A program made the position numbers and the translations under genes. A DNA stretch of 64,000 nt from Marchantia polymorpha subsp. ruderalis (Eukaryota; Streptophyta; Marchantiopsida; Marchantiales; Marchantiaceae). Below are positions 53,801 to 63,943 of this stretch, one piece after another (the first letter of the stretch is position 1; every line of letters starts with the position of its first letter). The stretch is from assembly GCA_037833965.1 (NCBI GenBank), contig AP031356.1, positions 25,070,501 to 25,134,500 of the forward strand, in the 5' to 3' direction. The notes beneath the pieces were generated by a model that was not told the origin of the DNA, ran no database searches, and saw only the letters and a list, made by a program, of their open reading frames with translations.

Positions 53801-54827
53801 AAGGGTATGGCGGTCCTCAACAAGCACAAGGTCCAGGGTATGGTAGGGGTGCTCCTCAAGCGCAGGTTCAAGGTTATGGTAGAGGAGGCCCTCAAGCCCA
53901 AAATCAAGGTTTTGTTGGTGCTCAACAGGGACAAGTTCAGGGGTATGGTGGCGGAGCTCCCCAAGCACAGAATCAAGGTTTTGGTGGTGCTCAACAAGCT
54001 CCAGCGTTTGGGGGTGGAGCTCCTCAGATGCAGGCTCCAGGATACGGACGCGGAGTCCCCCAGATGCAGAGTCCAGGATATGGACGTGGAGCTCCACAGA
54101 TGCAGAATCCAGGATATGGACGATCAAACCCCATGGTTCCTAATCAAGGACCACGCCTTCAACAGCAGTTTCAAGGACCGCAGCCAGTAAGTATTGGTTT
54201 GTCGACAAAGACGAAGTGAATGCTTTATGATCATGGACGGTTAGCAAGGTTATCCATAAAGAACCATGTTCATTCGTTTCGCTATGTGGATTATGAGTTT
54301 TCATTTGTTTACTAAATTCTTCCGGGTTGTTTTTGGACGCCAGGGAATTTCACCAGCTTCGACTTCTGCTGAGTGGAGAGAATTTACCTCTCCAGATGGC
54401 AGGACGTAAGGATCCCTCTATCAGAATCCTGGCTGTGGATAGCAGAGAATGCCACAAAACGCCGATATTAGATTCCCCATGACCTGCTTTAATACAACCA
54501 TGCAATATTTTTTCTCGTGTTTATATCGTTTGAAGACTGGTTTCGAGCTTTGAATCACACATATTCACGTCTTTCTATTGTTCAATCAAACTTACGGAAG
54601 GCAGCATTCACTATGTGGTCAAGTCTTCCTCCTAAGCTTGATGAAAGTTCTCACTCATCGAGGCGATTGAATTTTTTTTGTAAGGTCAATGCTTGTCTGT
54701 TATCTAGCCTGTATGCACTTCGAGCATCGATCGATTTTTGTGTTAGCATCTAAATTATGTTCAAAATCAATGCAGGTACTATTATAATGAAAGCACGAAA
54801 CAAACAACCTGGACGAGACCCTATTGA
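47821..54827 (+). CDS. PH-domain protein with Gly/Gln-rich repeats and C-terminal WW domain
   Basis: Exons: 47821-47871, 48201-48281, 48902-48985, 49280-49359, 50138-50204, 50396-50564, 50627-50672, 50869-50968, 51477-51539, 51974-52045, 52632-53279, 53581-54186, 54344-54405 and 54776-54827. They join to 2181 bases, or 726 residues. Residues 1-125 look PH-like (VSIRFTGQQWQIMTQNSAEKA). Residues 193-285 look like a PH domain: VLRAGILIRKARTQFKKDER, YCVLVPGKLFMFK, GLEFELLVPGTKTLSF and a C-terminal helix with ATGWMGALERSVEIA. Residues 290-487 are Met/Gly/Asn/Gln-rich. A basic helix RMIRRATQTLREF precedes about 150 residues of GYGRGAPQ-type repeats. A complete WW domain (EWREFTSPDGRTYYYNES to TTWTRPY, tryptophans at 700 and 722) ends at the stop. 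PH suggests membrane or protein contact and WW suggests proline-motif binding. I know no named family with this order. The exon 8 acceptor (ACAAAAG) is chosen to keep the frame. Confidence 0.8.
53680..54150 (+). repeat. Coding tandem repeats, GYGRGAPQ type
   Basis: About a dozen imperfect units of 30 to 45 bases encode variants of GYGRGAPQAQ, GYGGGAPQAQ, GFGGAQQ and GYGRGAPQMQ. The last three units, reading PQMQ, are the most alike and look like the youngest duplications. The units give a low-complexity, prion-like segment rich in Gly, Gln, Tyr, Pro and Ala. Confidence 0.85.
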
Positions 54828-54975
54828 TCTCATGGAGACAGAGAAGAACATATCTTCAACACGAAGACCCTATTGATATCATGGAGAGAAAGAACAGATC
54901 AAAGAGTTGGTGATCATATCCACACCCTGTTGATCTCATGATCACCAACTCTTTGATCAGTTCTTCGTGTTGAAT
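54818..54975. repeat. Compound direct and inverted repeats at the 3' end of the PH/WW gene
   Basis: Three direct copies of a unit of about 21 bases starting ACCCTATTGAT occur at 54818-54838, 54867-54887 and 54924-54941; the first contains the stop codon. A 25-base inverted repeat, 54892-54916 versus 54939-54963, has one mismatch around a 22-base loop and carries GATCAAAGAGTTGGTGATCA. Outside it, 54853-54867 and 54962-54974 pair again (TTCAACACGAAGA). The transcript's 3' UTR could fold into a long two-part hairpin. Confidence 0.88.
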
Positions 54976-57900
54976 TCCATGTATGTATACAGGACTGACT
55001 AACACCAATGCAAGTTAGATAAGTCGAACATGGCCACAGTTTCTCGTTAGTCTGTAAATCAGCATCAGGATCTGTTATTGCCTCATCTTCACTTCGACAT
55101 ATTCCTCGTCTTTACTCGTGAAGACAAGATAGAAAGACTTTTCAGCTGCAGAAGTTGCGTAGTCTTCAGTCGAGGCTTTTAGCATCGGGTAACAAGCTTC
55201 CACGTTTCTAGAGTTTCCATCTTCTGTTTTAGTACATGCCCGTCTTTCATCCCTTCAATTCTTCCTTCATCTGTCTTCTGTACAATTTGTGACATGCAAT
55301 TGGTACTAAAAGTTGATATAAATGGTAAAGATTTACATTCTGAAATACTAGGACAAGAAGTGCGTTTGTAATCGAGTGTCATTCATTGTCATATCAGAAC
55401 ATCATCTGCATTCTATAGCCCATATTCCGTCATGACGTTGAAACCTTCTGTATACAAGCAGTTTAAAGGTGAAAAAAAATAGCGCTTGTAGACTATTTTT
55501 TTGGATTTCTATCTCTCATTATATTGTATTCCTCAACATAGGTCACCCTGATTGTTGTCTACGTTTGTTTTTGTGTTGATTTCGTGTCGCCACAAACAGT
55601 GAACACTGGAAGCTAGAACAGACTCTAAAACTCGATTGGGCCATGTGAAAAAAGTCACGCTGAGGGAGCAGTGAACTCACTGCAGCTCCAAACAAATAAT
55701 TTTAAACACGAAGGCATCGAGCAGTCGGAGATGATTCCCTGTCGTCACTATTCTTCGCATTCAAAGGCAAATCGCTCAGGAAATGGAAACTAAAAAAATC
55801 TCTGACTGACGAACTGATACTTTGTTCCATGGAAACCATTTCAAAACATGACCTACAATACTCTTTTAGCTGATTGAAGCAGCATGTACCACGGCACAAT
55901 TCATATGAGGTAAATAGTGTAACAAGGGTCTTAAAACAATAGCGAAAAGGTAAAGCTGGTACCAAAACTAAATTATAAACCTTACAAAGTCAAAACATAA
56001 TCATAAATCTCAACAAAATTCGCATGGGTGATTGTTATGCGTGCAAATCCAAACTTTATAAGTTTGAACTTACCAGCAATTTGTATGAAATATCTTTATA
56101 ACATTGGATAGTGTTAAAAATGATATTGTAGCTCTGTGTTGTATTGAATAAATTTTTTTTTGTGTATTTAAATTATATGTGATCTTCGAAATGAGCATTA
56201 ATGCCATCTTCAATTTCAAAATTTGCCACAATTTATTGTATTAACTTCAACTAGAACCTTCATCAAGTCACATCAATGAAAGATTTGTCAATGAAAATTC
56301 TACACTTATCGACTAAGAATCTGAAGTCAACTATGATTAATAAAGTTGAAAGCTATCGAATGCAGTAACAAATAATGAAAATAATTTATATTTTCCAATT
56401 CCAGAAAAAAGGGTACCTACTACGATTAAAGTTGAAAGACAATTCAACTTTCTTTGACTGAACTAGCTATCAGTAGCGATATCCTTAATTGTGCAGAAAA
56501 TTACTATCGTGGTTAGCTTATACGAACAAAAACATTGGAAATATAAAAACAAGAACACAGTTATACGTGGGGCATGCACATAAAACCAGGATGGAGATAA
56601 ATCAGTCACAAAGATAAAAAAAAAAATAAAAAAAAAATTTATGAAACATCCACTGAGTAGTCTAAATCAATTCTACCTAAGATATAGCAATACAGCATAA
56701 CTTTACTATCACAATAGTTGAAGATTCAAAACTGAGTCACTCGTTTGTCATGATCTCAAGGCGAGACATTACCTATAATACAAATACAAGGATCGACATT
56801 CTCTATCTGGATTTCGAGATAATATGAAAAGTGAATCAAGTCATAGGAGATAATTCACTTAAGAGAGTTTTCGGTCATAATTTAACATTGTAATTTTGAA
56901 ATAAGTTGCAATAACAGTTCTTGTATTACCATCCAAATATGCGCGACTGCGACATATTCTTAGTATGAGGCAAGAACAAGAGTTTAGATTTGAATTCTTG
57001 TTAAACAAGGAAATAAATTATGATCATTATTTGTTTTATTTTCTAAGTCGTTGGAGTACATACGAACAATTAGCTGCCTTGAGTATGTGACAAGGATGTT
57101 TTGTACGTGGATTTGTTGTAATAGAAAATTACTTGGAGATTTTCTAGGACGGAAGAAGATTTGAGCATTTGTCATGATATATTATATCATGACAATAGCT
57201 TACATAAGTTAGAGAAGAGTTGGGTAGAGCAACATGCGATTGTGAAGATGAAAGGTAGACTATTAGGAAATAATAGTCAGAGTATATGAAAGGTTATCAG
57301 AAGCAGCATAGTTTACTAAATTTATGAACTTGTGTACGTGAATTTGTTGCTGCACTTGTGTACAGCAACAATTTTTGTTGAGAATGAGGTATTGGATTTG
57401 AATTAGGATCGCAATAGTTTTTTTAATGGAGCAACAACATATATGTATATGATAAATTCAATCTCGTACCTTTTAGTAATGTTTACTGATTTGATTCGGC
57501 GGCCCTTCTATCCAATTTTCTTGCATGACACAAAATACCTTTATCTTACAAGGCAATTGATGCATATGTGAACATTCGTTGATACAGGACAACGCTAATA
57601 CATATATGTCGTTGATGAAGAGGGCATTGTTGACTTGTAGATAACGATAATATACACTTACAACCAATATAAATGTTTCTATGCGTACATAATGTAGTGG
57701 GTTTATTATTCCTAAAAAACTTGTGGGAGATCAAACTTGTTAAATCATTGCTACTCAAATCATAAAAACTCTTCTCCTTCGCTACTAGTCCAAGGTCCAG
57801 AATCCCAAATCGTATTCACCTTCAAACTCTAAATGACCATCTTTATCACTCCTCAATATAGCTCAATGACTTGTTACTCGAGAATGATGAATCAAAGATG

Positions 57901-59079
57901 CACCATTTTATTAAAGACAGTAGACAAAATATTCAAAAAATGGCAAAGATTAAGATTCCATGGAAGATAGAGTATGATGGGGCATATCTTGACTTCATTT
58001 AACTTGGAGATGCATGATATAACGCAATCTTTCTTCACATAACATTGATACTTTTTTTGCTGTATGTTCTTGACTTTATCATGATAAATGTTTGGATGTA
58101 CATTTACCTTGACAAATTAAATATAGTTATTTCAAAATTTTTAATTGCAAACCTTAGCTTTTTCACTAGGATGCAAAAGTGCCAAGACTTACATGAATCA
58201 CATATCTTTGTTGCATTTTTATAATGTGAAAGTAGATTCCACATGTATTAGGAAATAAGGTAAGTTCTGGACAGAAAATAAAAAAATAGATGTAGTGAGA
58301 TTAAAGTACTAAGAGATAAAAAAACAAAAAATAGTTGATTTTATCAAATAAGGCAACCAACAACTTCCATACCGTCTCCGATTGGATGACAGTAGGTGCA
58401 GTAGATAAGTATTGAAAGTAGAAGAACCTACCTCACGCGAAAGTATTATGGTCATAATCCAACCTCACCGAAGTTCTTGCAATCATTCGAATAGAAGTAG
58501 TAACGAGTAGGATAATCTCAATAATTGGTATCGATGAACGATGAAGCTCGGTTGCACCCAGCTCACAATCTGGAAGTTAGATAGTGGCAATAGTAGTATT
58601 AGTAGCCGGACTTATAGGATTCAAAATTCTAGGATCTAGTGTATCACTAGGTCGTGAGAACTCCATGTAGGAATCAGTACTTTAGCCCGAAAGGTTTTCC
58701 AAGGCTATTACCGTGTTTTTGTATTCCTTCAGTTTTTAAACATTGAAATAAGATCGGTGTTTTCTTGACGATATGACAAAATCCTGACTAATCGACCAAA
58801 AACCTTACTGGAAGTGTAGAAAAAGTACTAACAGCCGGACCGGAATGTCGTCGTATTCTAGGATTTTATCCTTGATCTCTCTATCAAGTAATTATCCTGT
58901 CCAACAAGAGTAAACATACAAAATATATATCATCATGTTGTTAGAATCGGAACAGTGGATGTCTAACCATCTTTAGTTAGTTAGAACTAAATAGAATTTA
59001 CTCAAAATGTCTATATAGTTACTTTAGCATGCACTAGTCATAGCTGTCACGTCAGCGATCCGCATGCTTCGTAGGTAAG
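54976..59079. other. Intergenic, increasingly AT-rich region
   Basis: The 3' UTR of the PH/WW gene probably ends near its start. The rest, from about 55.9 kb, is AT-rich with an A-rich tract at about 56617-56640 and no supportable gene. Open frames are short and without motifs. It may be part of an older retrotransposon into which the Harbinger element inserted, but I recognised no coding domain here. Confidence 0.5.
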
Positions 59080-59082
59080 TTA
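59080..59082. repeat. Target-site duplication TTA, left
   Basis: TTA immediately precedes the left inverted terminus and matches TTA after the right terminus at 62840-62842. PIF/Harbinger elements typically insert at TTA or TAA. Confidence 0.85.
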
Positions 59083-59111
59083 GCGCCAAACCACACGACC
59101 GGCACCGGCAA
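59083..59111 (+). repeat. Left terminal inverted repeat of the Harbinger element
   Basis: This 29-base terminus aligns to the reverse complement of 62810-62839, with blocks CCACAC, ACCGGCA and CCGGCAA intact. The outermost eight bases are diverged. There is one single-base indel. Confidence 0.88.
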
Positions 59112-59348
59112 AGAATACTCGACTCTCATTGGCAAGCCGGCTGCCCCCCTTACCACACGGGAGCGAGCGGCAATTTGAAAAATACCATGTGGCAAAAAAA
59201 ACTATCGCTCCGGAGTACCAGACACTTCCGCCTGGAAATCCGGTTTTTACACAAACTCCAATTGCACGTGAGCATTCGCGCCTTTTTCAAGTTTCTTCGA
59301 AGAGTACTCCCCACTTGATAGGAGATTTCTTGAGATTTTCTCGACGAG

Positions 59349-60645
59349 ATGAAGTCACAGGGAACTCCGCCATATGATTTCACGAATAATGCATCAGGTT
59401 CCAACTGTCCGGTTATGGCGTCGGACATCAATGCGCAGGGTAGTACTACCATTCCAATGTCGATATTTTTTGGAAATTTTCCACACCTAGGTTTTATTTT
59501 TCCACAGTCCTTCGTGCATTCACTCCCGGGAATGCACTTTCCGCCAGCAAGTCACATTTCTTCGAGCCTCCCTTTTGGATTCAATACTGGTAATGAGAAA
59601 GTTGAATTTAGTGAAGGTGATGCTATATCGACATAAACTAGCAAGAAACAAAGAATTGCTCGTAAAAACCTGAAATTACTCAGATGGATGGCGTGAAAGA
59701 GGAAATCTAGATACTCTCTGTATGATTGCCTTGAAAATCCGTCAATCTCTTCAGATCGAAGTCTTTTGCATGTTCCGGGCCTGTATTTTTATTGCATGAC
59801 AATTTCAATACATATGGGTGTGCCTAGATAGTGCCTTCGTCTGCGCTCTTCAATGATTGTGCGTCTTAACATGTAAATAATATAGCAACTAAATACACTT
59901 GTATGATCTATATTCACTATCTGAGAGCATGTTTATGCGAGTTTCTTTTGGGGTAATATTGTTCTTGCTTTATATTAGACTTTTTGTTAAAGCTGATGAT
60001 TTCTCTTTTTTATTGATGGATAGATGTGTTATTGATGGATAGATGGCATGGCATACTGTACATGATAAGAAACAATGTCCTAGAAGAGTGATATGACCAT
60101 AAAGCTTATCTCAGTGAGTTAGTAATTTGGTGTATGTCAATTCTATTTATTTGTGTTTTTTAATACACTCTTATGTGTTTGTGTTTTGTTCAGGTGTTGA
60201 TAATTGGTCATGACTTCACACGAAGCTTGTGTCAATGTGTCCTGATTTTAATAAAGACAGTGAAGCATGTAGAAAAAAGTGGAATCCATCTATAACGAAT
60301 ACAAAGAAAACAAGGCGATGAATACGAAGTAGGGATCGCAACGATCGGAGAAATGCCGATGGTATCTCTTGAGTGAACGAGTTTATGTTTGACATGGCAA
60401 ACGTTATTTCACATGACCATGCCGATGTTATGGACGGAGATAGAGTGAAGTGCAGCGTCACTTCGGAGACAAATACAACGGAGCAAAAAAGTGGGATGAG
60501 TTCATCAAAATCACCGGAGTCTAAACGAAGAAAAGATTTATTTTTGGAAAGATGTCTTGGATTGCTGAAAGAGAGTAGTAAGATTATGCTAGATAGTTTG
60601 AAGAGCAATGATGATATAAAAATGGCTTTATTAATGAGTATGTAA
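59349..60645 (+). pseudogene. Harbinger ORF1 (Myb/SANT-like), broken
   Basis: ORF1 proteins of this superfamily bind DNA with a Myb/SANT-like trihelix and help the transposase. A first open segment, 59349-59636, is followed by a probable intron ending at a TTGTTCAG acceptor near 60193. The trihelix core then appears as ACRKKW near 60266-60282. It continues in a different frame as SIYNEYKENKAMN, so a one-base loss near 60283 has shifted the frame. An in-frame TAG (60330-60332) follows before SEKCRWY (60345-60365). The last part, 60373-60645, is open and encodes a Ser/Lys-rich C-terminus with a helical end. The shift and the stop make this a pseudogene. Confidence 0.75.
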
Positions 60646-61198
60646 AAAACCATGGAGAAATTGGTTGATAAACTCTAGGTGGAGATGAATTTTGGTGGAC
60701 AATATGTCTGAGAAGTGGACTTTAGATTATTCTTTATGTCTTCACGTCATGAGGTGACAATGTGATCTTCATACTAGAAAATTGACGATGTTTTTTTGTG
60801 GTTTTTTCAAACCTTTTGGGTTCTTTTTGTTTCTTTTTTCAAGAACTAAAGTTGGTTGATTCTTCCAGCACTTTTGAGCTTGCTGTCATGTAGCATAATT
60901 GTCTGTATTCATTTGTATAGAGTTGATCATCTTGGATGCATCATCAATTTGAAGCATGTAAAAGGTAAAATAGTGAGTTCAAAGTGTGTTGAATGCGCAT
61001 GGAATTTCAATTGAAAATAGAATTTTCTGATTATGAAGCATGTACTCGGATCAATAGATGTGGATTTTATTTTATGTAGATATTGCATTAATCCTCATAA
61101 CAGATGTCTAAGGCCACAAGTCTAAGTAGTTCACTAAAAACCTTACTACTTGCTAGCTTCAGAAAATGCACTGAACATCAAATACTATGCTAGTCTAC

Positions 61199-62427
61199 TC
61201 AACATCCATGTGAAATGTTCCGCCTTGCAGACAAATCTTTTGCAGTTTTACCTCCAGGTGTCATTAAATTTTGAAATTCTCTTGCGATCTCTTGTTTGAA
61301 GTACTCCAATGTTTCTAGAAAGTTGTCTTCAATTCCATCAAGGCTATGTAAAGCATGGTTAGCCACCGCAAGCTTCTCTTGTCTCGCAGGACCTGAAGGT
61401 GTCATAAGTGACCATCTATTGTGCACTTCGTCTAATGCCTCTTGCAACTACTCTGTTTTCTAGAAGTTGTCTCCTAAGATGATGCACATGTTATGTAACA
61501 CAAGGCAAGTACTCACCAACTCAAGCATGTTCTTTAGTTTCACATCAACTCTCTTTAACAATATTCGCCACCTACCCCTAAGCATTCCAAATGCTCGCTC
61601 AATGCACATACGAGTGGAACTCTGAACAAAGTTCCAGTTGTATTCCTCTCGAGTTAACCCGTCTTTGTGACCTCTGAAGGGAGCTAACATCCAAGGCCGG
61701 CATGGGTAGGCCGCATCTCCAACCAAAGCATAAGGCGCAAGCTTTTCAGCTTTGCAAAATTGGCCAATTGCAGTTCTTCCCCATAAGTTGGCGTCATGCA
61801 TGGATCCGCTCCATCCTATGTCAAAATTCCAAAATAGTCACTTGCTAGATACAACATCTTGCAATAGTATAGAGTGAAATCCCTTACGATTGTAATAATC
61901 AGCCGCATGTAGACTAGGTGTCACAATTTGTACGTGAGAATCATTTACTACACCAACCACAAACGGTATTCCATGAATATCTTCAAACTCTCCAGCAAAT
62001 TTCTCCATAGTGATGGTGGAAGACCACCAAATGAATTTCTTGAGAAGTAACAAATTCACAACATGAGTGAACTGATTAACAGCGTGTTGACTTGTTGATC
62101 GATCAATCCTATATAAATCCGCAATGCTTTGCATGGAGTTACCTGTGGTCAATCTTGAGATGGAGACCGCCACCTTCACTTGAATCGGTATAGTCGAGCG
62201 CAATGAAAGCGCAAGAGTGGAACACAAGAACTCAAAAGCGGAAAACACATCCATCCGCATGTGACTCTTGAACTCCCTCGGAGTGAATGATCTGAGTAAA
62301 TTTCAATCAAAAAATCCAAGTTCCCCCAACCTCTATCATGGGCCATGAACGTCAAGATCTTGTGACTCTCCCTAACATGAATCTTTGCACCATAATTGAT
62401 ATGGAATAGGTTTGTTGTCAGCTCCAC
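61199..62427 (-). pseudogene. Harbinger DDE transposase (HARBI1-like), broken
   Basis: The DDE_Tnp_4-type nuclease is recognisable across the region. The first acidic motif is VVNDSHVQI and is followed by YYNRKGFHS. The segment DIGWSGSMHDANLW leads to the second acid in VGDAAYPCRPW. EYNWNFVQSSTRMCIERAFG contains the glutamate, followed by LRGRWRIL. An N-terminal helical part (MRMDVFSAFEFLC) precedes. Four defects are visible: a frameshift near 62270 that separates the N-terminal part, an in-frame TGA at 61838-61840 between the first and second acidic motifs, and two TAG codons at 61460-61462 and 61448-61450 near the C-terminus. The catalytic residues themselves remain, but the protein cannot be made whole. 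Confidence 0.88.
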
Positions 62428-62809
62428 ATCAAGATGATACTCTGATCTCTATCAAAAGATTCCATCGTGCAAAACAATGTGAACTGCAATAAAAGAAGAA
62501 AAATGAGACTGTGGACGTCATTGTCCATTGTGGGAATCTATGGAAAGAAAGTGAAGATGAATGATGATTTAGGATGCAAGAGTCTATTGCGGAAGTGAAG
62601 AAAATGAGCACTGAAGCTTAGGAATTCGGAGTGAGAGAGAAGAAATAAAAAAATTTGAGGTGATAGTTTTATCTTTTTCTCGAAAGGTGTACTTTATACC
62701 TCTCTTTTCATTCCTGCCACTGCCGGTCGCGTGGTAACCGTTAGTGGATAATGTCCAGGTGGACGAGGAATGCCTACGAAGATTCTTTCTTTCGCTTGCC
62801 AGGAGCTCG

Positions 62810-62839
62810 TTGCCGGCTGCCGGTAGTGTGGTAAAGACC
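62810..62839 (-). repeat. Right terminal inverted repeat of the Harbinger element
   Basis: This 30-base terminus is complementary to the left terminus at 59083-59111 and is followed by TTA at 62840-62842. Confidence 0.88.
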
Positions 62840-62842
62840 TTA

Positions 62843-63471
62843 GTTGCTTGATAAGTGTGTTAGTTGACAACGTCAGGTCAGCAATCTATGTGCTTGTTAG
62901 GATTATCCGCCACGTCATCCATCCACTAGGAGTGAAATGGATGGTGGATATCAAATCTTATCTTCTTTTCAGTATATTTATGATAAGTCTTTTGGTGTAT
63001 ATTTTACGTCATACTAAATCTAATATATACACAAATTAGATATAATGTAGGTATTTGAGATTCAATGAAGTTTTTTATATTGAATTTATTTGTTATGAAA
63101 CTCGCACAAATGATGTAATTGCAAACATGCAGACAACAACGTGGTCTTTGTATCAAATATAATGAAGTATAAGAAGATTGATGAGTTCTTTCATACTTTT
63201 AATCCATAAATTGAACTTTCTCTTTGTTTTCTTGAACTTTTTTTTTCTATTTCTATTATATTATTTCCATCACTAAAAGTAGAAATCAAATGATAATGAA
63301 AAGTCATCAAATAATGATATTTCATAATCATTTAGTAACATGCTACTCTTTTTATTTTAGATAATATTAAGTATCACATAATTGATATGCAAAAAAAAAG
63401 TCGCATAACTATCATACATGAATTAACTATAGAAATCAAATATGAAGCAGCAAAAGCAAAAATGATTCTAT
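62843..63471. other. Flank between Harbinger and Copia remnants
   Basis: Sequence to the right of the Harbinger element soon becomes AT-rich, with no gene. The first 60 bases (GTCAGCAATCTATGTGCTTG and onward) resemble, at roughly 70 per cent over 25 bases, the sequence at about 59051-59075 on the other side. This may be a chance or older duplication. The part after about 63400 probably belongs to the Copia element. Confidence 0.4.
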
Positions 63472-63741
63472 ATGATTGAAATATTAAACATTGAAATGAG
63501 ATTAAAGCACCATGCTATAAATTTCTATTGTGATAATCGAAGTGCATTACATTTTGAGTATCAATTGATGGATAACAAGATGAAGCACATTAACATCACA
63601 TATCAGTTTTTAAAAAATAGAATCACCAATAAGAAGGTTGACAAACAACTGTTACTTATGATTGATCATGCATTCATCAATGTTATGTTATTTTTAAAAT
63701 GTGTACACATTTTGCAATTTTTGCATAAAACGCACAAGTAA
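63472..63741 (+). pseudogene. Copia RNase H remnant
   Basis: An 89-codon open segment with the RNase H motifs YCDNRSALHFEYQ and MKHINITYQFLKNRI. It is the C-terminal end of a Copia polyprotein; everything upstream is shifted or stopped. See the enclosing mobile element for context. Confidence 0.7.
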
Positions 63742-63943
63742 AGTTTAATATCAATTTTGGTATATATTTATATGATTTTATTCTTGCATTATTTTTTCTA
63801 CGTCTTATTTTTAATTAGTTTTAGTTTGCATAGAGTACTTTGTCAAGTTTACTCTTAGGATTTCTCGCATAAATTCTACAAAGAAACTTGGTTATATGGG
63901 TTGAAGAGTTTAGAGACACCAAAAGATGACTAAATGGGGAGAT

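Larger units (their letters stand above)
59083..62839. mobile_element. PIF/Harbinger DNA transposon, full length but broken
   Basis: The element is 3757 bases long. Its ends are imperfect inverted repeats: left 59083-59111 and right 62810-62839 share CCACAC, ACCGGCA and CCGGCAA in the same order. TTA lies directly outside both ends (59080-59082 and 62840-62842), the three-base target duplication typical of this superfamily. A related subterminal motif recurs inside each end (ACCACACGGGAGCG near 59149; the complement of CGGTCGCGTGGTAACCG near 62730). Inside are two convergent genes, a Myb/SANT-like ORF1 on plus and a DDE transposase on minus, the standard Harbinger gene pair. Both carry disabling mutations, so the copy is non-autonomous now. 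Confidence 0.92.

Noticed and set aside
53651-54127. Antisense frames opposite the PH/WW repeat exon
   Set aside because: They are read-throughs of the repeated coding units on the opposite strand or in shifted frames.
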